Origin: Streptomyces solicavernae
GTDB lineage: Bacteria > Actinomycetota > Actinomycetes > Streptomycetales > Streptomycetaceae
Direction of reading: 5' to 3'
Length of the DNA stretch: 64,000 nt
Assembly: GCF_029968095.1 (NCBI RefSeq)
Contig: NZ_JASCIR010000024.1
Span: 1 to 64,000, forward strand
Shown here: in pieces, positions 8,522 through 15,959 of the stretch
Numbering within the stretch: position 1 is the stretch's first letter
Layout: each line of letters opens with the position of its first letter
Position numbers and translations under genes: made by a program
Notes under the pieces: generated by a model
Database searches by the model: none
What the model saw: only the letters and a program-made list of their open reading frames with translations
What the model was told of the DNA's origin: nothing

Positions 8522-9373
8522 ATGACCACCAACACCACCCCGTCCCCCGTGGCCACTCGGACGGCCGGAGGTGCCGACGGGCAAGGCCCCTCCTCCCCTC
8601 TTCGCCGGCTCGGACACCGCAAGGTGCGTGCCTGGCAACTCGCCCTGCTGTTCGGCTGGTTCGGCCTGTGGCAGGGGGTCACCAGCGCGGGAATCCTTGA
8701 CCCTGTTCTCTCCAAAACCCCGGAGCAGTCGTGGAGTTACCTCACCGCGGCCGCCGAGTCCGGGGAGTTGTGGTCCCACACGAAGGCGACGATGACAGCC
8801 GTGTTGCTGGCCTGGGTCATCGCGGGCTTCGCCGGTGTCGTCGCCGGGCTCGCGTTGGGTCTGCTGCCCACCACCGAGCGCATCCTCACGCCCTACTTGG
8901 ACGCCGTGAACGCCATGCCGCGGATCGCGCTGGCGCCGCTGTTCATCGTGGCGTTCGGCATCGGCCTGTGGGCCAAGGTGGCGCTTGCCACCACGCTCGT
9001 CTTCTTCATCGTCATGTCAGGCGCGCGAGCGGGAGTACGGTCCGCCGACTCGGAATGGCTCCGGCTGTCGGCCGTGCTCGGGGTGAACAAATTCCAGCTG
9101 TTCACGAAAATCTTCTTGCCCGTCGCGACGCCTGCCATCTTCGCGTCCTTGCGACTTGGCCTGATCTACTCGCTGCTCGGTGTCGTGGGCTCCGAGCTGA
9201 TCTCCGCCGAGAACGGTCTCGGCCAGTTGATTGCGAACTACTCCGCTGTTTTCCGCATGGAAGCCGTGTACGCGATCCTCATCCTGCTGGCCTTGATCGC
9301 TGTCCTCCTCAACCAACTCATGGGCGCCGTCGAGGCACGGCTGCTCCGTTGGCAGCCCCCAGAAGAGCGGTGA
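8522..9373 (+). CDS. ABC transporter permease (SsuC/TauC family)
   Basis: A 283-residue inner membrane permease with about six membrane spans. The family signature for ATPase coupling is visible as LSAVLGVNKFQLFTKIFLPVATPAI, and NAMPRIALAPLFIVAFGIG precedes it, both typical of nitrate/sulfonate/taurine permeases. The ATG at 8522 lies 50 bases after the dioxygenase gene. The first 30 residues are a Thr/Gly-rich cytoplasmic tail. It overlaps the ATPase gene by GTGA, so permease, ATPase and binding protein are one translational unit. Confidence 0.92.
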   Translation: MTTNTTPSPVATRTAGGADGQGPSSPLRRLGHRKVRAWQLALLFGWFGLWQGVTSAGILDPVLSKTPEQSWSYLTAAAESGELWSHTKATMTAVLLAWVIAGFAGVVAGLALGLLPTTERILTPYLDAVNAMPRIALAPLFIVAFGIGLWAKVALATTLVFFIVMSGARAGVRSADSEWLRLSAVLGVNKFQLFTKIFLPVATPAIFASLRLGLIYSLLGVVGSELISAENGLGQLIANYSAVFRMEAVYAILILLALIAVLLNQLMGAVEARLLRWQPPEER

Positions 9374-10215
9374 ACGCCATGCCCACCCGAGCCCACCCAT
9401 CGAAGACCGGCCCCGCCGTGGCCGACACGTCCGCACGGCCCGGCGGTACGCACCGGACCGACGCCGTGACGTTCGAGCAGGTCACCGTCGCCTTCCCCGC
9501 CGCCGACGGCGGGGTGCGCACGATCCTCCAAGACCTCGACCTGGCGATACCCGCCGGGCAGTTCCTCGCGGTCGTCGGCCGCAGCGGCTGCGGCAAGACC
9601 ACCATGCTCAACATGGCCGCCGGCCTCGTCGAGGCGGCCGACGGCACCGTGACCGTCCTCGGGTCCACTCCCCAGGCCGCCCGCAAGCGGATGGGATTCA
9701 TGCTCGCCCGTGACGCCCTCCTCCCCTGGCGGACCGCATCGGGCAATGTGCAGTACGGACTGGAGCTCCGCGGCGTGCAGCCCGCCGCGGACCGCAAGGC
9801 AACCGCGTCCCGCTGGCTCTCGGCCGTGCACCTGGCGGACCACGAGAAGCACTATCCCTGGCAGCTCTCCCAGGGAATGCGGCAACGCGTCGCCCTCGCC
9901 CGCACCTGGGCCCTCGACCCCGAACTGCTCCTCATGGACGAACCGTTCGCCGCTCTCGACGTCAACACGAGGCGATCGGCGCAGGATCGGTTTCTCGACC
10001 TGTGGCAGCGGGAGGAGCACCGCACGGTCATGTTCGTCACGCACGACCTCGGCGAAGCCGTCGCCCTCGCCGATCGCGTCGTACTCATGGGCGAGGGCGG
10101 CGTCCTGGACGACGTCATGGTCGATATCGAGCGCCCCCGGGACCTGACCCGTATCGCGATGGACTCCGCGTATCAGGACATCCTTGAGCGACTCCGTACG
10201 CATCTGCGCCGGTGA
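9370..10215 (+). CDS. ABC transporter ATP-binding protein (SsuB/TauB family, atypical Q-loop)
   Basis: A 281-residue ATPase energising the adjacent permease. Walker A is GRSGCGKTT (residues 70-78), Walker B LLLMDEPFAALD, with H-loop His in FVTHDLGEA. Two positions are unusual: the Q-loop reads MLARDALLPW, with Ala where VFQ-type members have Gln (about residue 113), and the ABC signature is LSQGMRQRVALAR rather than LSGGM. The fold is otherwise complete. GTG 9370 overlaps the permease stop and has AGAAGAG before it; ATG 9379 is an alternative start. Confidence 0.92.
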   Translation: MNAMPTRAHPSKTGPAVADTSARPGGTHRTDAVTFEQVTVAFPAADGGVRTILQDLDLAIPAGQFLAVVGRSGCGKTTMLNMAAGLVEAADGTVTVLGSTPQAARKRMGFMLARDALLPWRTASGNVQYGLELRGVQPAADRKATASRWLSAVHLADHEKHYPWQLSQGMRQRVALARTWALDPELLLMDEPFAALDVNTRRSAQDRFLDLWQREEHRTVMFVTHDLGEAVALADRVVLMGEGGVLDDVMVDIERPRDLTRIAMDSAYQDILERLRTHLRR

Positions 10216-10295
10216 ACGCCCGACGGCGCACGCGGCCGGTCCACGGCCCACCTCCCCCACACCCCACCACACAGCGAAGGCAGAGGAGGCCCAGG

Positions 10296-11306
10296 GTGAA
10301 GCAGGCCGGCAACAGGGTGAAGAGGGCCGACAAGCAGACGGTCACCGGACTCGGTTGCGCACTCGTCCTGTTGTCCGGCTGCGCCGGCGGCGGACCGGGC
10401 GCAGCCGGCGAGCAGGACGCGGCCCGGGGGAAGATCGTCCTCGGGCACTACGCGCACAGTTCCATCCCCTTCCCGGCGACCATCGCGGTCGAACAGGGCT
10501 TCTTCAAGGAGGAGGGGCTGGATGTCCAGCTCCTGAACGCCAAGTCCGGCCCCGAGCTCGCCGCGCAGCTGATCGGCGGCTCGACGCAGATCGCCACGGT
10601 GAGTCCGGACAACATCATCCCCGCCATCGAGCAGGGGCAGCCGATCACGCTGCTGCCGCCTTACGGCAAGCTGGACATGCTGTTCGCGGCCCCGAAGTCC
10701 AGCGGCATCACGGACGTGAAGCAGCTGGCCGGGAAGCGGCTCGGCATCGTCGCCCGCGGCACCGCCTCGGAGAAATACGCGCGGGCGATGTTCAAGAAGG
10801 TCGGGGTGAACCCGGCCTCCGTCACCTTCGTGGCCGTGGGCGGTGCCGTGACTCAGGAGCCCGCGCTGAGAAACGGGAAGGTCGACGCCGTCGTCGGATC
10901 GACGTCCAGTTACCTCACGATGAGATCGCACGGCCTCGACGTCGTGGCGTTCTCGGACGCGCTCGCCGGCGACGCCGGTGAACTCAGCCGGAACGGCCTT
11001 CAGGTCCTGTGGGCGACGACGAAGGAGTACAAGGCCGAGCACCCCGAAACGGTCGACAAGTTCTGCAGGGCGCTCGGCTCCGCGGTGAAGTGGATCAACG
11101 ATGACGCGAACAAGGAGGCCGGTACGGAGTCGCTGGCCACCTTGCTCGGCATCGACGCCAAGGCCGCCGGAAAGCTCTGGGACGCGGTCCACACGTCGTT
11201 CGTCACGGACACCGACGACGCCACGTGGAAGGCCAATGTGAAGTTCTCCGTGGGGTCGCCGGACGCCGTGCCGTTCAGCGCCGTCGACAACACCTGCGGA
11301 ACGTAG
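10296..11306 (+). CDS. ABC transporter substrate-binding lipoprotein (SsuA/TauA/NMT1 type)
   Basis: A 336-residue extracytoplasmic binding protein. The N-terminus has a Lys/Arg-rich region, a hydrophobic stretch and a lipobox LLSGC, so the Cys would be lipid-anchored. The mature protein is a two-lobed NMT1/SsuA-type domain (HSSIPFPATIAVEQGFFKEE, then AQLIGGSTQIATVSPDN). The GTG at 10296 is chosen because AGAGGAGG lies 6 bases upstream; a GTG at 10212 overlapping the ATPase stop would give an unsuitable N-terminus. It completes the importer following the dioxygenase, and its ligand is presumably the dioxygenase substrate. Confidence 0.9.
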   Translation: MKQAGNRVKRADKQTVTGLGCALVLLSGCAGGGPGAAGEQDAARGKIVLGHYAHSSIPFPATIAVEQGFFKEEGLDVQLLNAKSGPELAAQLIGGSTQIATVSPDNIIPAIEQGQPITLLPPYGKLDMLFAAPKSSGITDVKQLAGKRLGIVARGTASEKYARAMFKKVGVNPASVTFVAVGGAVTQEPALRNGKVDAVVGSTSSYLTMRSHGLDVVAFSDALAGDAGELSRNGLQVLWATTKEYKAEHPETVDKFCRALGSAVKWINDDANKEAGTESLATLLGIDAKAAGKLWDAVHTSFVTDTDDATWKANVKFSVGSPDAVPFSAVDNTCGT

Positions 11307-11341
11307 GCCGACCCCGACTCCCGTATCCCGATGGCACGTTC

Positions 11342-11403
11342 AGGGCCCCGCCCCGCCTCTCGCGGCCAGGTACTCCTGGGTCGCGGAGGTCGGGCGGGGC
11401 CCT
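11342..11403. terminator. Long bidirectional hairpin terminator
   Basis: Perfect 12-bp arms AGGGCCCCGCCC (11342-11353) and GGGCGGGGCCCT (11392-11403) enclose further pairing (CCTC/GAGG, CGCG/CGCG, AGG/CCT) with a TACT loop. It lies between the ends of the convergent binding-protein and acyl-CoA ligase genes. Confidence 0.8.
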
Positions 11404-11427
11404 TCGGCGCACTGCTTCAGAGCCCTG

Positions 11428-13062
11428 TCACTCCTGCGTGAGGTGCTCCTGGTACCGCTTCCGCAACGACGCCTTGAGGATCTTGCCGGTCGCCCCCATG
11501 GGCAGCGCGTCCACGAAGACCGCGTCATCGGGGACACACCACTTGGCGATCTTCCCGGCGAACGACCCGAGGAGGGCCGCCGCCGTCAGCGTGGAGCCCC
11601 GCCGCCGGACGGCCACGAGGATCGGGCGCTCGTCCCACTTCGCGTGCCGGACGCCGATGCAGGCCGCCGTCTCGACCTCGGGGTGGTCCATGGCGAGGTT
11701 CTCGATCTCGATCGAACTGATCCACTCCCCACCGGACTTGATGAGGTCCTTGCTCCGGTCCGTGATCTGCATAAAACCCTCCGGGTCCATCGTCGCCACG
11801 TCCCCAGTCGGGAACCAGCCGTCCATCAGCGGGCTCGGCCGGCCCGGGGGGTAGTAGCCACTGGCGACCCAGTGGCCGCGCACCATGAGGTGGCCCGGCG
11901 TCCGGCCGTCCCACGGCAGGTCGGCTCCCTCGTCGTCGGTGATCTTCAGGTCGACGCCGAACATGGGACGGCCCTGCTTCGCCAGTACGGCGTCCTGCGC
12001 CTCCCGGTCCAGGCCCTCATGGCTGCGCTTGAGGACGGACGCGGCGCCCAGGGGGCTCGTCTCCGTCATGCCCCAGCCGTGGATGACCCGGACCCCGTGG
12101 ACGTCCCGCAGTTCACGGAACATCCAGGTGGGGCAGGCGGCGCCTCCGATGACTGCGCGCTGCAGGCTCCGCAGGGTGGTGCCGTTGGCGCGGGCGTGTT
12201 CCAGCTGTCCCTGCCAGACGGTCGGGACGCTCGCGGAGACCGTGACGCCCTCGGCCTCCTGGAGCGCGGTGAGGGACGCGCCGCTCAAGTCCTTGCCGGG
12301 CAGCACGAGTTTCGCCCCGGTGAGGCATGCGGCGTACGGGATGCCCCAGGCGTTGACGTGGAACATCGGGACGACGGGCATGACGGCGTCGCGGGCCGAG
12401 AGACCCGTCGAGTCGGGCAGGGCGGCACCGTACGAATGCAGCACGGTCGAGCGGTGCGAGTACAGCACGCCCTTCGGGTGGCCCGTCGTGCCGCTCGTGT
12501 AGCACAGGGAGGCGGCCTGCTTCTCGTCGAGGACGGGCCAGGTGAAGTCGCCGTCCTGGGCCGCCACCAGGTCCTCGTACGCCGTGACGTCGCAGGGGTC
12601 GTCGGCCGGCCACTCGGCGGCCAGGTGCTCGGCGTCGCTCAACAGGACGTACTTCTTGACGGAGGGCACGCGCGGGGCGATCTCCCGGACGAGGTCGACG
12701 AAGGTGAGGTCGAAGCAGAGGACCGAGTCGTCGGCGTTGTTGATGATCCACGCGAGCTGGTGCGGATGCAGGCGCGGGTTGAGCGTGTGCAGGACCGATC
12801 CGGCGCCGGAGACCCCGTAGTACAGCTCCAGATGGCGGTGGCCGTTCCAGGCGAGGGTGGCGACCCGGTCGCCGGGCCCGACGCCCAGTGCCCGGACGGC
12901 CTGGGCCACCTGGCGGCTGCGGTGGGCCAGGTCCCGGAAGGTGTACCGGTGGAGGTCTCCCTCGCAGCGGGCGGAGACGACCTCGGTGTGCGCGTGGTGC
13001 CGTTCCGCGTGCGTGAGCAGGGAGGAGACAAGCAATTGCTGGTGCATCATCAGGCCGTTCAC
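11428..13062 (-). CDS. Fatty acid/aryl acid-CoA ligase (AMP-forming)
   Basis: A 544-residue acyl-adenylate synthetase converting a carboxylic acid, ATP and CoA to acyl-CoA. Motifs are the P-loop YTSGTTGHPKGVLYSHRS, MFHVNAWGIPY, GWGMTETSPLG, the hinge GWFPTGDVATMDPEGFMQITDRSKD and the catalytic Lys in MGATGKILK. It resembles medium-chain/FadD3-like ligases of the Val-type MFHVNAWG subgroup. GTG 13062 overlaps the stop of the upstream small gene as GTGA, and GGAGG precedes it. It is the last gene of a four-gene coupled operon headed by the MDR oxidoreductase. Confidence 0.93.
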   Translation of the reverse strand: MNGLMMHQQLLVSSLLTHAERHHAHTEVVSARCEGDLHRYTFRDLAHRSRQVAQAVRALGVGPGDRVATLAWNGHRHLELYYGVSGAGSVLHTLNPRLHPHQLAWIINNADDSVLCFDLTFVDLVREIAPRVPSVKKYVLLSDAEHLAAEWPADDPCDVTAYEDLVAAQDGDFTWPVLDEKQAASLCYTSGTTGHPKGVLYSHRSTVLHSYGAALPDSTGLSARDAVMPVVPMFHVNAWGIPYAACLTGAKLVLPGKDLSGASLTALQEAEGVTVSASVPTVWQGQLEHARANGTTLRSLQRAVIGGAACPTWMFRELRDVHGVRVIHGWGMTETSPLGAASVLKRSHEGLDREAQDAVLAKQGRPMFGVDLKITDDEGADLPWDGRTPGHLMVRGHWVASGYYPPGRPSPLMDGWFPTGDVATMDPEGFMQITDRSKDLIKSGGEWISSIEIENLAMDHPEVETAACIGVRHAKWDERPILVAVRRRGSTLTAAALLGSFAGKIAKWCVPDDAVFVDALPMGATGKILKASLRKRYQEHLTQE

Positions 13063-13466
13063 CGGGCCTCCTTGGGTGAGTCGGCGGTCGGGGCCGTGAG
13101 TGCGATGGCTTCGAGGGCCCGCTGCTGCATGGCGGCGAGCAGCGCGAGGGCACGGTCTGCGGCGGCGGGCCCACCGGGCACGTCGCCGCGGACGTGGAGG
13201 GGGCGCAGATCCTCGATCTCCTGCAGGGCGCCGACGAGGTCGGGTTCGACGACCGTGTACGTGCGGACCAGGTTGACGACAAGCATCGAGCAGTGGACGA
13301 CATCCTCGTCCTCGCCCGCGACGCCGTGCGCGTGCAGGGCGGCGTTGAGCCAGTGGGTGCCGGCGAGCATCGCCGCCTCGATGGCCATCTCGTGGTCGTC
13401 CGGGCCGAGCCGGGCAAGGGAGTGGCGGATGTTCGAGGCCAGCTCGACGTGGCGTTCGACGTTCAT
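13059..13466 (-). CDS. Small helical protein of unknown function (unknown A)
   Basis: A 135-residue protein starting MNVERHVELASNIRHSLA. I do not recognise a family. It is predicted mostly helical, with a core HWLNAALHAHGVAGEDEDVV near residues 38-57 and no signal or membrane segment. The ATG at 13466 overlaps the upstream stop (ATGA) and its own stop overlaps the ligase start, so it is made in fixed ratio with them. The neighbouring unknown B shares the pattern NA...AH..G....ED at the same relative position, suggesting the two are distant paralogues that may pair. A HEPN-like helical bundle is one possibility, not shown. Confidence 0.75.
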   Translation of the reverse strand: MNVERHVELASNIRHSLARLGPDDHEMAIEAAMLAGTHWLNAALHAHGVAGEDEDVVHCSMLVVNLVRTYTVVEPDLVGALQEIEDLRPLHVRGDVPGGPAAADRALALLAAMQQRALEAIALTAPTADSPKEAR

Positions 13467-13915
13467 GCGGCCCCCTTCAGGCGTCCGGCCACCACCGCTT
13501 CGACGACCGCGAAGGCCTCGTCGCACACGGCCACGACGGTGGCGTCGGGGCGCCGGTGGCCGCGCAGGCACGGGTCGCGGAACGCCTCTATGCGATGGAC
13601 GGCGTGTTCCAGGCGGACGATGTCGGCGGGCTTGTCGCCTTCCAGCGGGGGCCAGCCCACGTGGCTGACGTCGCCGAGCCCGCGCAGTTCGCGGTGCCAG
13701 GAGCCGTCGGGGCCCGGCACCACGTACAGGCCGGGCATCGTGGAGAAGGCGTCCTCCGCGACCGTGAGGCCGGCATCGTGGGCGGCGGCGTTGTAGGCGT
13801 TGGTGCACGCGGTCAGCGTCGTCCAGTACCACAGCTCGAAGTCCTCGACCGGGTCGAGGCGCCGGCGCAGGGTCACGAGGCGGCCGAACTTGTCGCAGTG
13901 GCCGGTGACGTTCAC
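13463..13915 (-). CDS. Small protein of unknown function (unknown B)
   Basis: A 150-residue protein starting MNVTGHCDKFGRLVTLRRRL. No family recognised. An internal segment (LWYWTTLTACTNAYNAAAHD followed by AGLTVAEDAFST) is helical and resembles the core of unknown A; the rest contains WPPLEGDKPADIVRLEHAVHR. GTG 13915 overlaps the stop of the MDR oxidoreductase gene, and its end overlaps the start of unknown A. The strict coupling to an acyl-CoA ligase suggests a role in the same pathway, perhaps as a subunit or adaptor, but this is inference. Confidence 0.75.
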   Translation of the reverse strand: MNVTGHCDKFGRLVTLRRRLDPVEDFELWYWTTLTACTNAYNAAAHDAGLTVAEDAFSTMPGLYVVPGPDGSWHRELRGLGDVSHVGWPPLEGDKPADIVRLEHAVHRIEAFRDPCLRGHRRPDATVVAVCDEAFAVVEAVVAGRLKGAA

Positions 13916-14901
13916 CGGTCACCTGCCGGGGCCGCCATGAGCAGGGCAATCTTGCCGGTGTGCCCGCTCTTGCTCATGTGGTCGTACGCCGCGCCGATGT
14001 CCTCCAGCGGGAAGTCGCGGTCGACCACGGGCACGACAACTCGCTGCTCCCACAGGTCGGACAGGTCGCGTTCGGCTGCCCGGATGCAGGCGAGCCGCTC
14101 CTCCTCGGTCCGGGTCGCGAAGGTGACGCCGATCAGGTTGAGCCGCTTGCGCCACAGTTGGGCGAGGTCGATCTCGGCGCGCGCCGAACCCATCCGGCCC
14201 ACTTGGACGAGCCGGCCCCGGACGGCCAGCGACGTCAGGTTGTCGTCGAACACCGTGCCCCCGACCGAGTCGACGATGACGTCGACGCCCCGGTCACGGG
14301 TGATCTCCGCGACGGCGGCCACCTGGTCCTGCGCACAGACGTCGATGACGTGGTGCGCGCCCTGCTCGTACAGGGTCCGGGCCTTGGCCGCGGAGGTCGT
14401 GGTCGCGATGACCGTGCCGGCGCCGAGCGCTCGGGCGAGCTGGACGGCCGCGAGGCCGACGCCGCCGGTCGCGGCGTTGACCAGGACGCACTCGCCGGGC
14501 GCCATGCGGCCGTTGGTGACGAGCGCGTCGTGCGCCGTCATGAAGGCGTTGAGGAAGGAGCCCGCCTCGGCCCAACTGCTGCTGTCCGGCTTGCGCATGA
14601 GCGCGCCGGCGGAGACCACGACGAGTTCGGCCTGGGTTCCCGTGCCGTGGGCGGCGACGGCGTCCCCGGGCTGCCAGCCTGTGACGCCCTCCCCCAACGC
14701 TGCGATCTCTCCCGCCAGTTCGACGCCGGTGGGCACCGGATCCCCGTCCTTGACCCGGCTTGCCTGGAGCAGCTCGCCGCGGTTCAGGCTCGACGCCCGT
14801 ACGCGAACGAGGACTTGGCCGGGGCCGGGTGTCGGGTCGGGGAGGTCGACGACGACCGGAACGCCGCCGTCGGGAGTGGGACGGATCCGTACAGCACGCA
14901 T
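13912..14901 (-). CDS. NADPH:quinone-oxidoreductase-like MDR enzyme
   Basis: A 329-residue medium-chain dehydrogenase/reductase without the structural zinc Cys cluster. The N-terminal GroES-like domain has the SSLNRGELL motif; the Rossmann fold carries VLVNAATGGVGLAAVQLARALGA near residues 140-160. Such enzymes reduce enones or quinones with NADPH, and some act on enoyl-CoA. ATG 14901 follows a strong AGGAGGT site. It leads the coupled operon with unknown B, unknown A and the acyl-CoA ligase, and its promoter region contains the TGTCGACA palindrome. Confidence 0.9.
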   Translation of the reverse strand: MRAVRIRPTPDGGVPVVVDLPDPTPGPGQVLVRVRASSLNRGELLQASRVKDGDPVPTGVELAGEIAALGEGVTGWQPGDAVAAHGTGTQAELVVVSAGALMRKPDSSSWAEAGSFLNAFMTAHDALVTNGRMAPGECVLVNAATGGVGLAAVQLARALGAGTVIATTTSAAKARTLYEQGAHHVIDVCAQDQVAAVAEITRDRGVDVIVDSVGGTVFDDNLTSLAVRGRLVQVGRMGSARAEIDLAQLWRKRLNLIGVTFATRTEEERLACIRAAERDLSDLWEQRVVVPVVDRDFPLEDIGAAYDHMSKSGHTGKIALLMAAPAGDR

Positions 14902-15029
14902 TGACCGAACCTCCTAGTAATTACTGTCGACAATAACACCGGCGAGGATTACTCTGCCAGGGCGACACTGCGACAGCGGTGACCGACGCAACGGACACCT
15001 CTGCCTGGCCAAGAGAAGGGCAGCACGTT
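14902..15029. promoter_or_regulatory. Divergent promoter region with operator candidate at 14920-14937
   Basis: The interval separates the MDR operon (minus) from the amidohydrolase gene (plus). ATTACTGTCGACAATAAC at 14920-14937 contains the perfect palindrome TGTCGACA in AT-rich flanks. It matches the site over the dioxygenase promoter at 7609-7626 in 14 of 18 positions when reversed. It lies 19-36 bases before the MDR start codon, so binding would block that promoter and possibly the divergent one. Confidence 0.55.
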
Positions 15030-15959
15030 ATGACTCGCACCCCCGCCGAACGGCTCGACGGCCTCCGCGGCCGGATCATCGACTTCCGTCTCCGCCCGCC
15101 GACCGGCCCCTACCGCCTCTTCTTCACCCCTACCGTCGTCGGCGCCGTGAACCGCGTCCTGGGCGACCCGGTGCCGCGGTCGTACACGATCAGCACCGAC
15201 CCCTTCCCGAACGCCGAGGAGCGCGCCCTCGAAGCGATGATCGCGGAGATGGACTCGGTCGGCGTCCGCCTGGGCGTCATGAACGGCCGGCACTCGGTGA
15301 ACCGACCGGTCCCGGTGCACATCGAGGACCCCGACCTCGCCGAGCTGAGCGAGCGCAGCGACGGCCGCGTCCTCGGCCTGGCGGGCGTCGACTTCGACAA
15401 GCCCATGGACGACATCATCGCCGGCCTCGACACGGCGGTGAAGGAGCTGAACCTGGTCGGCGTCTGCCTCGAACCGGGCCTCGCCCGCACGCCGATGTAT
15501 GCGGACGACGAGGAGCTCTTCCCGCTGTACGAGAAGATCGCCGAGCTGGGCGTACCGCTGCTGTTCATGACCGGCCCGCTCGCCGGCCCGGACATCAGCC
15601 ACACCGACCCCGTCCGCTTCGACCGGGTCGCCCGCCGCCACCCCGGGATGCCGGTCATCCTCGGGCACGGCTGCTACCCGTACGTCAACGAGGCCGTCGC
15701 CCTCGCCTTCAAGAGCGAGGTCACCGGGGTCCACAACGTGTTCGTCTCCCCCGACGTCTACATGTTCGCCCCGGGTGGCCAGGCGTACACCGAGGGCGTC
15801 AACTGGCTGCCCAACCGCTTCGTCTACGCGTCGGCCTACTCGTTCTGCGGCATCGATGAGGGCGTCCTGAAGACCTGCGAACTCGACCTGAACGACGCGG
15901 CGTTGCACTCCTACATGTACGGCAACGCCGAGCGGCTGCTCCGGAAGGCAGGCAAGTGA
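15030..15959 (+). CDS. Amidohydrolase-2 family protein, metal ligands apparently lost
   Basis: A 309-residue TIM-barrel protein of the amidohydrolase-2 (ACMSD-like) family. Family landmarks are present: IIDFRLRPP at residues 17-25, VPLLFMTGPLAG, HPGMPVILGHGCYPYVNEA and a C-terminal YGNAERLLRK. The HxH metal pair after strand 1 (usually IDxHxH) reads R-L-R, and the late Asp of the GSDYP-type motif reads ASAYSF, so a metal-dependent reaction is doubtful. ATG 15030 has GAGAAGG about 11 bases upstream. It is followed at one base overlap by an MDR reductase and is divergent from the MDR/ligase operon. Confidence 0.85.
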   Translation: MTRTPAERLDGLRGRIIDFRLRPPTGPYRLFFTPTVVGAVNRVLGDPVPRSYTISTDPFPNAEERALEAMIAEMDSVGVRLGVMNGRHSVNRPVPVHIEDPDLAELSERSDGRVLGLAGVDFDKPMDDIIAGLDTAVKELNLVGVCLEPGLARTPMYADDEELFPLYEKIAELGVPLLFMTGPLAGPDISHTDPVRFDRVARRHPGMPVILGHGCYPYVNEAVALAFKSEVTGVHNVFVSPDVYMFAPGGQAYTEGVNWLPNRFVYASAYSFCGIDEGVLKTCELDLNDAALHSYMYGNAERLLRKAGK

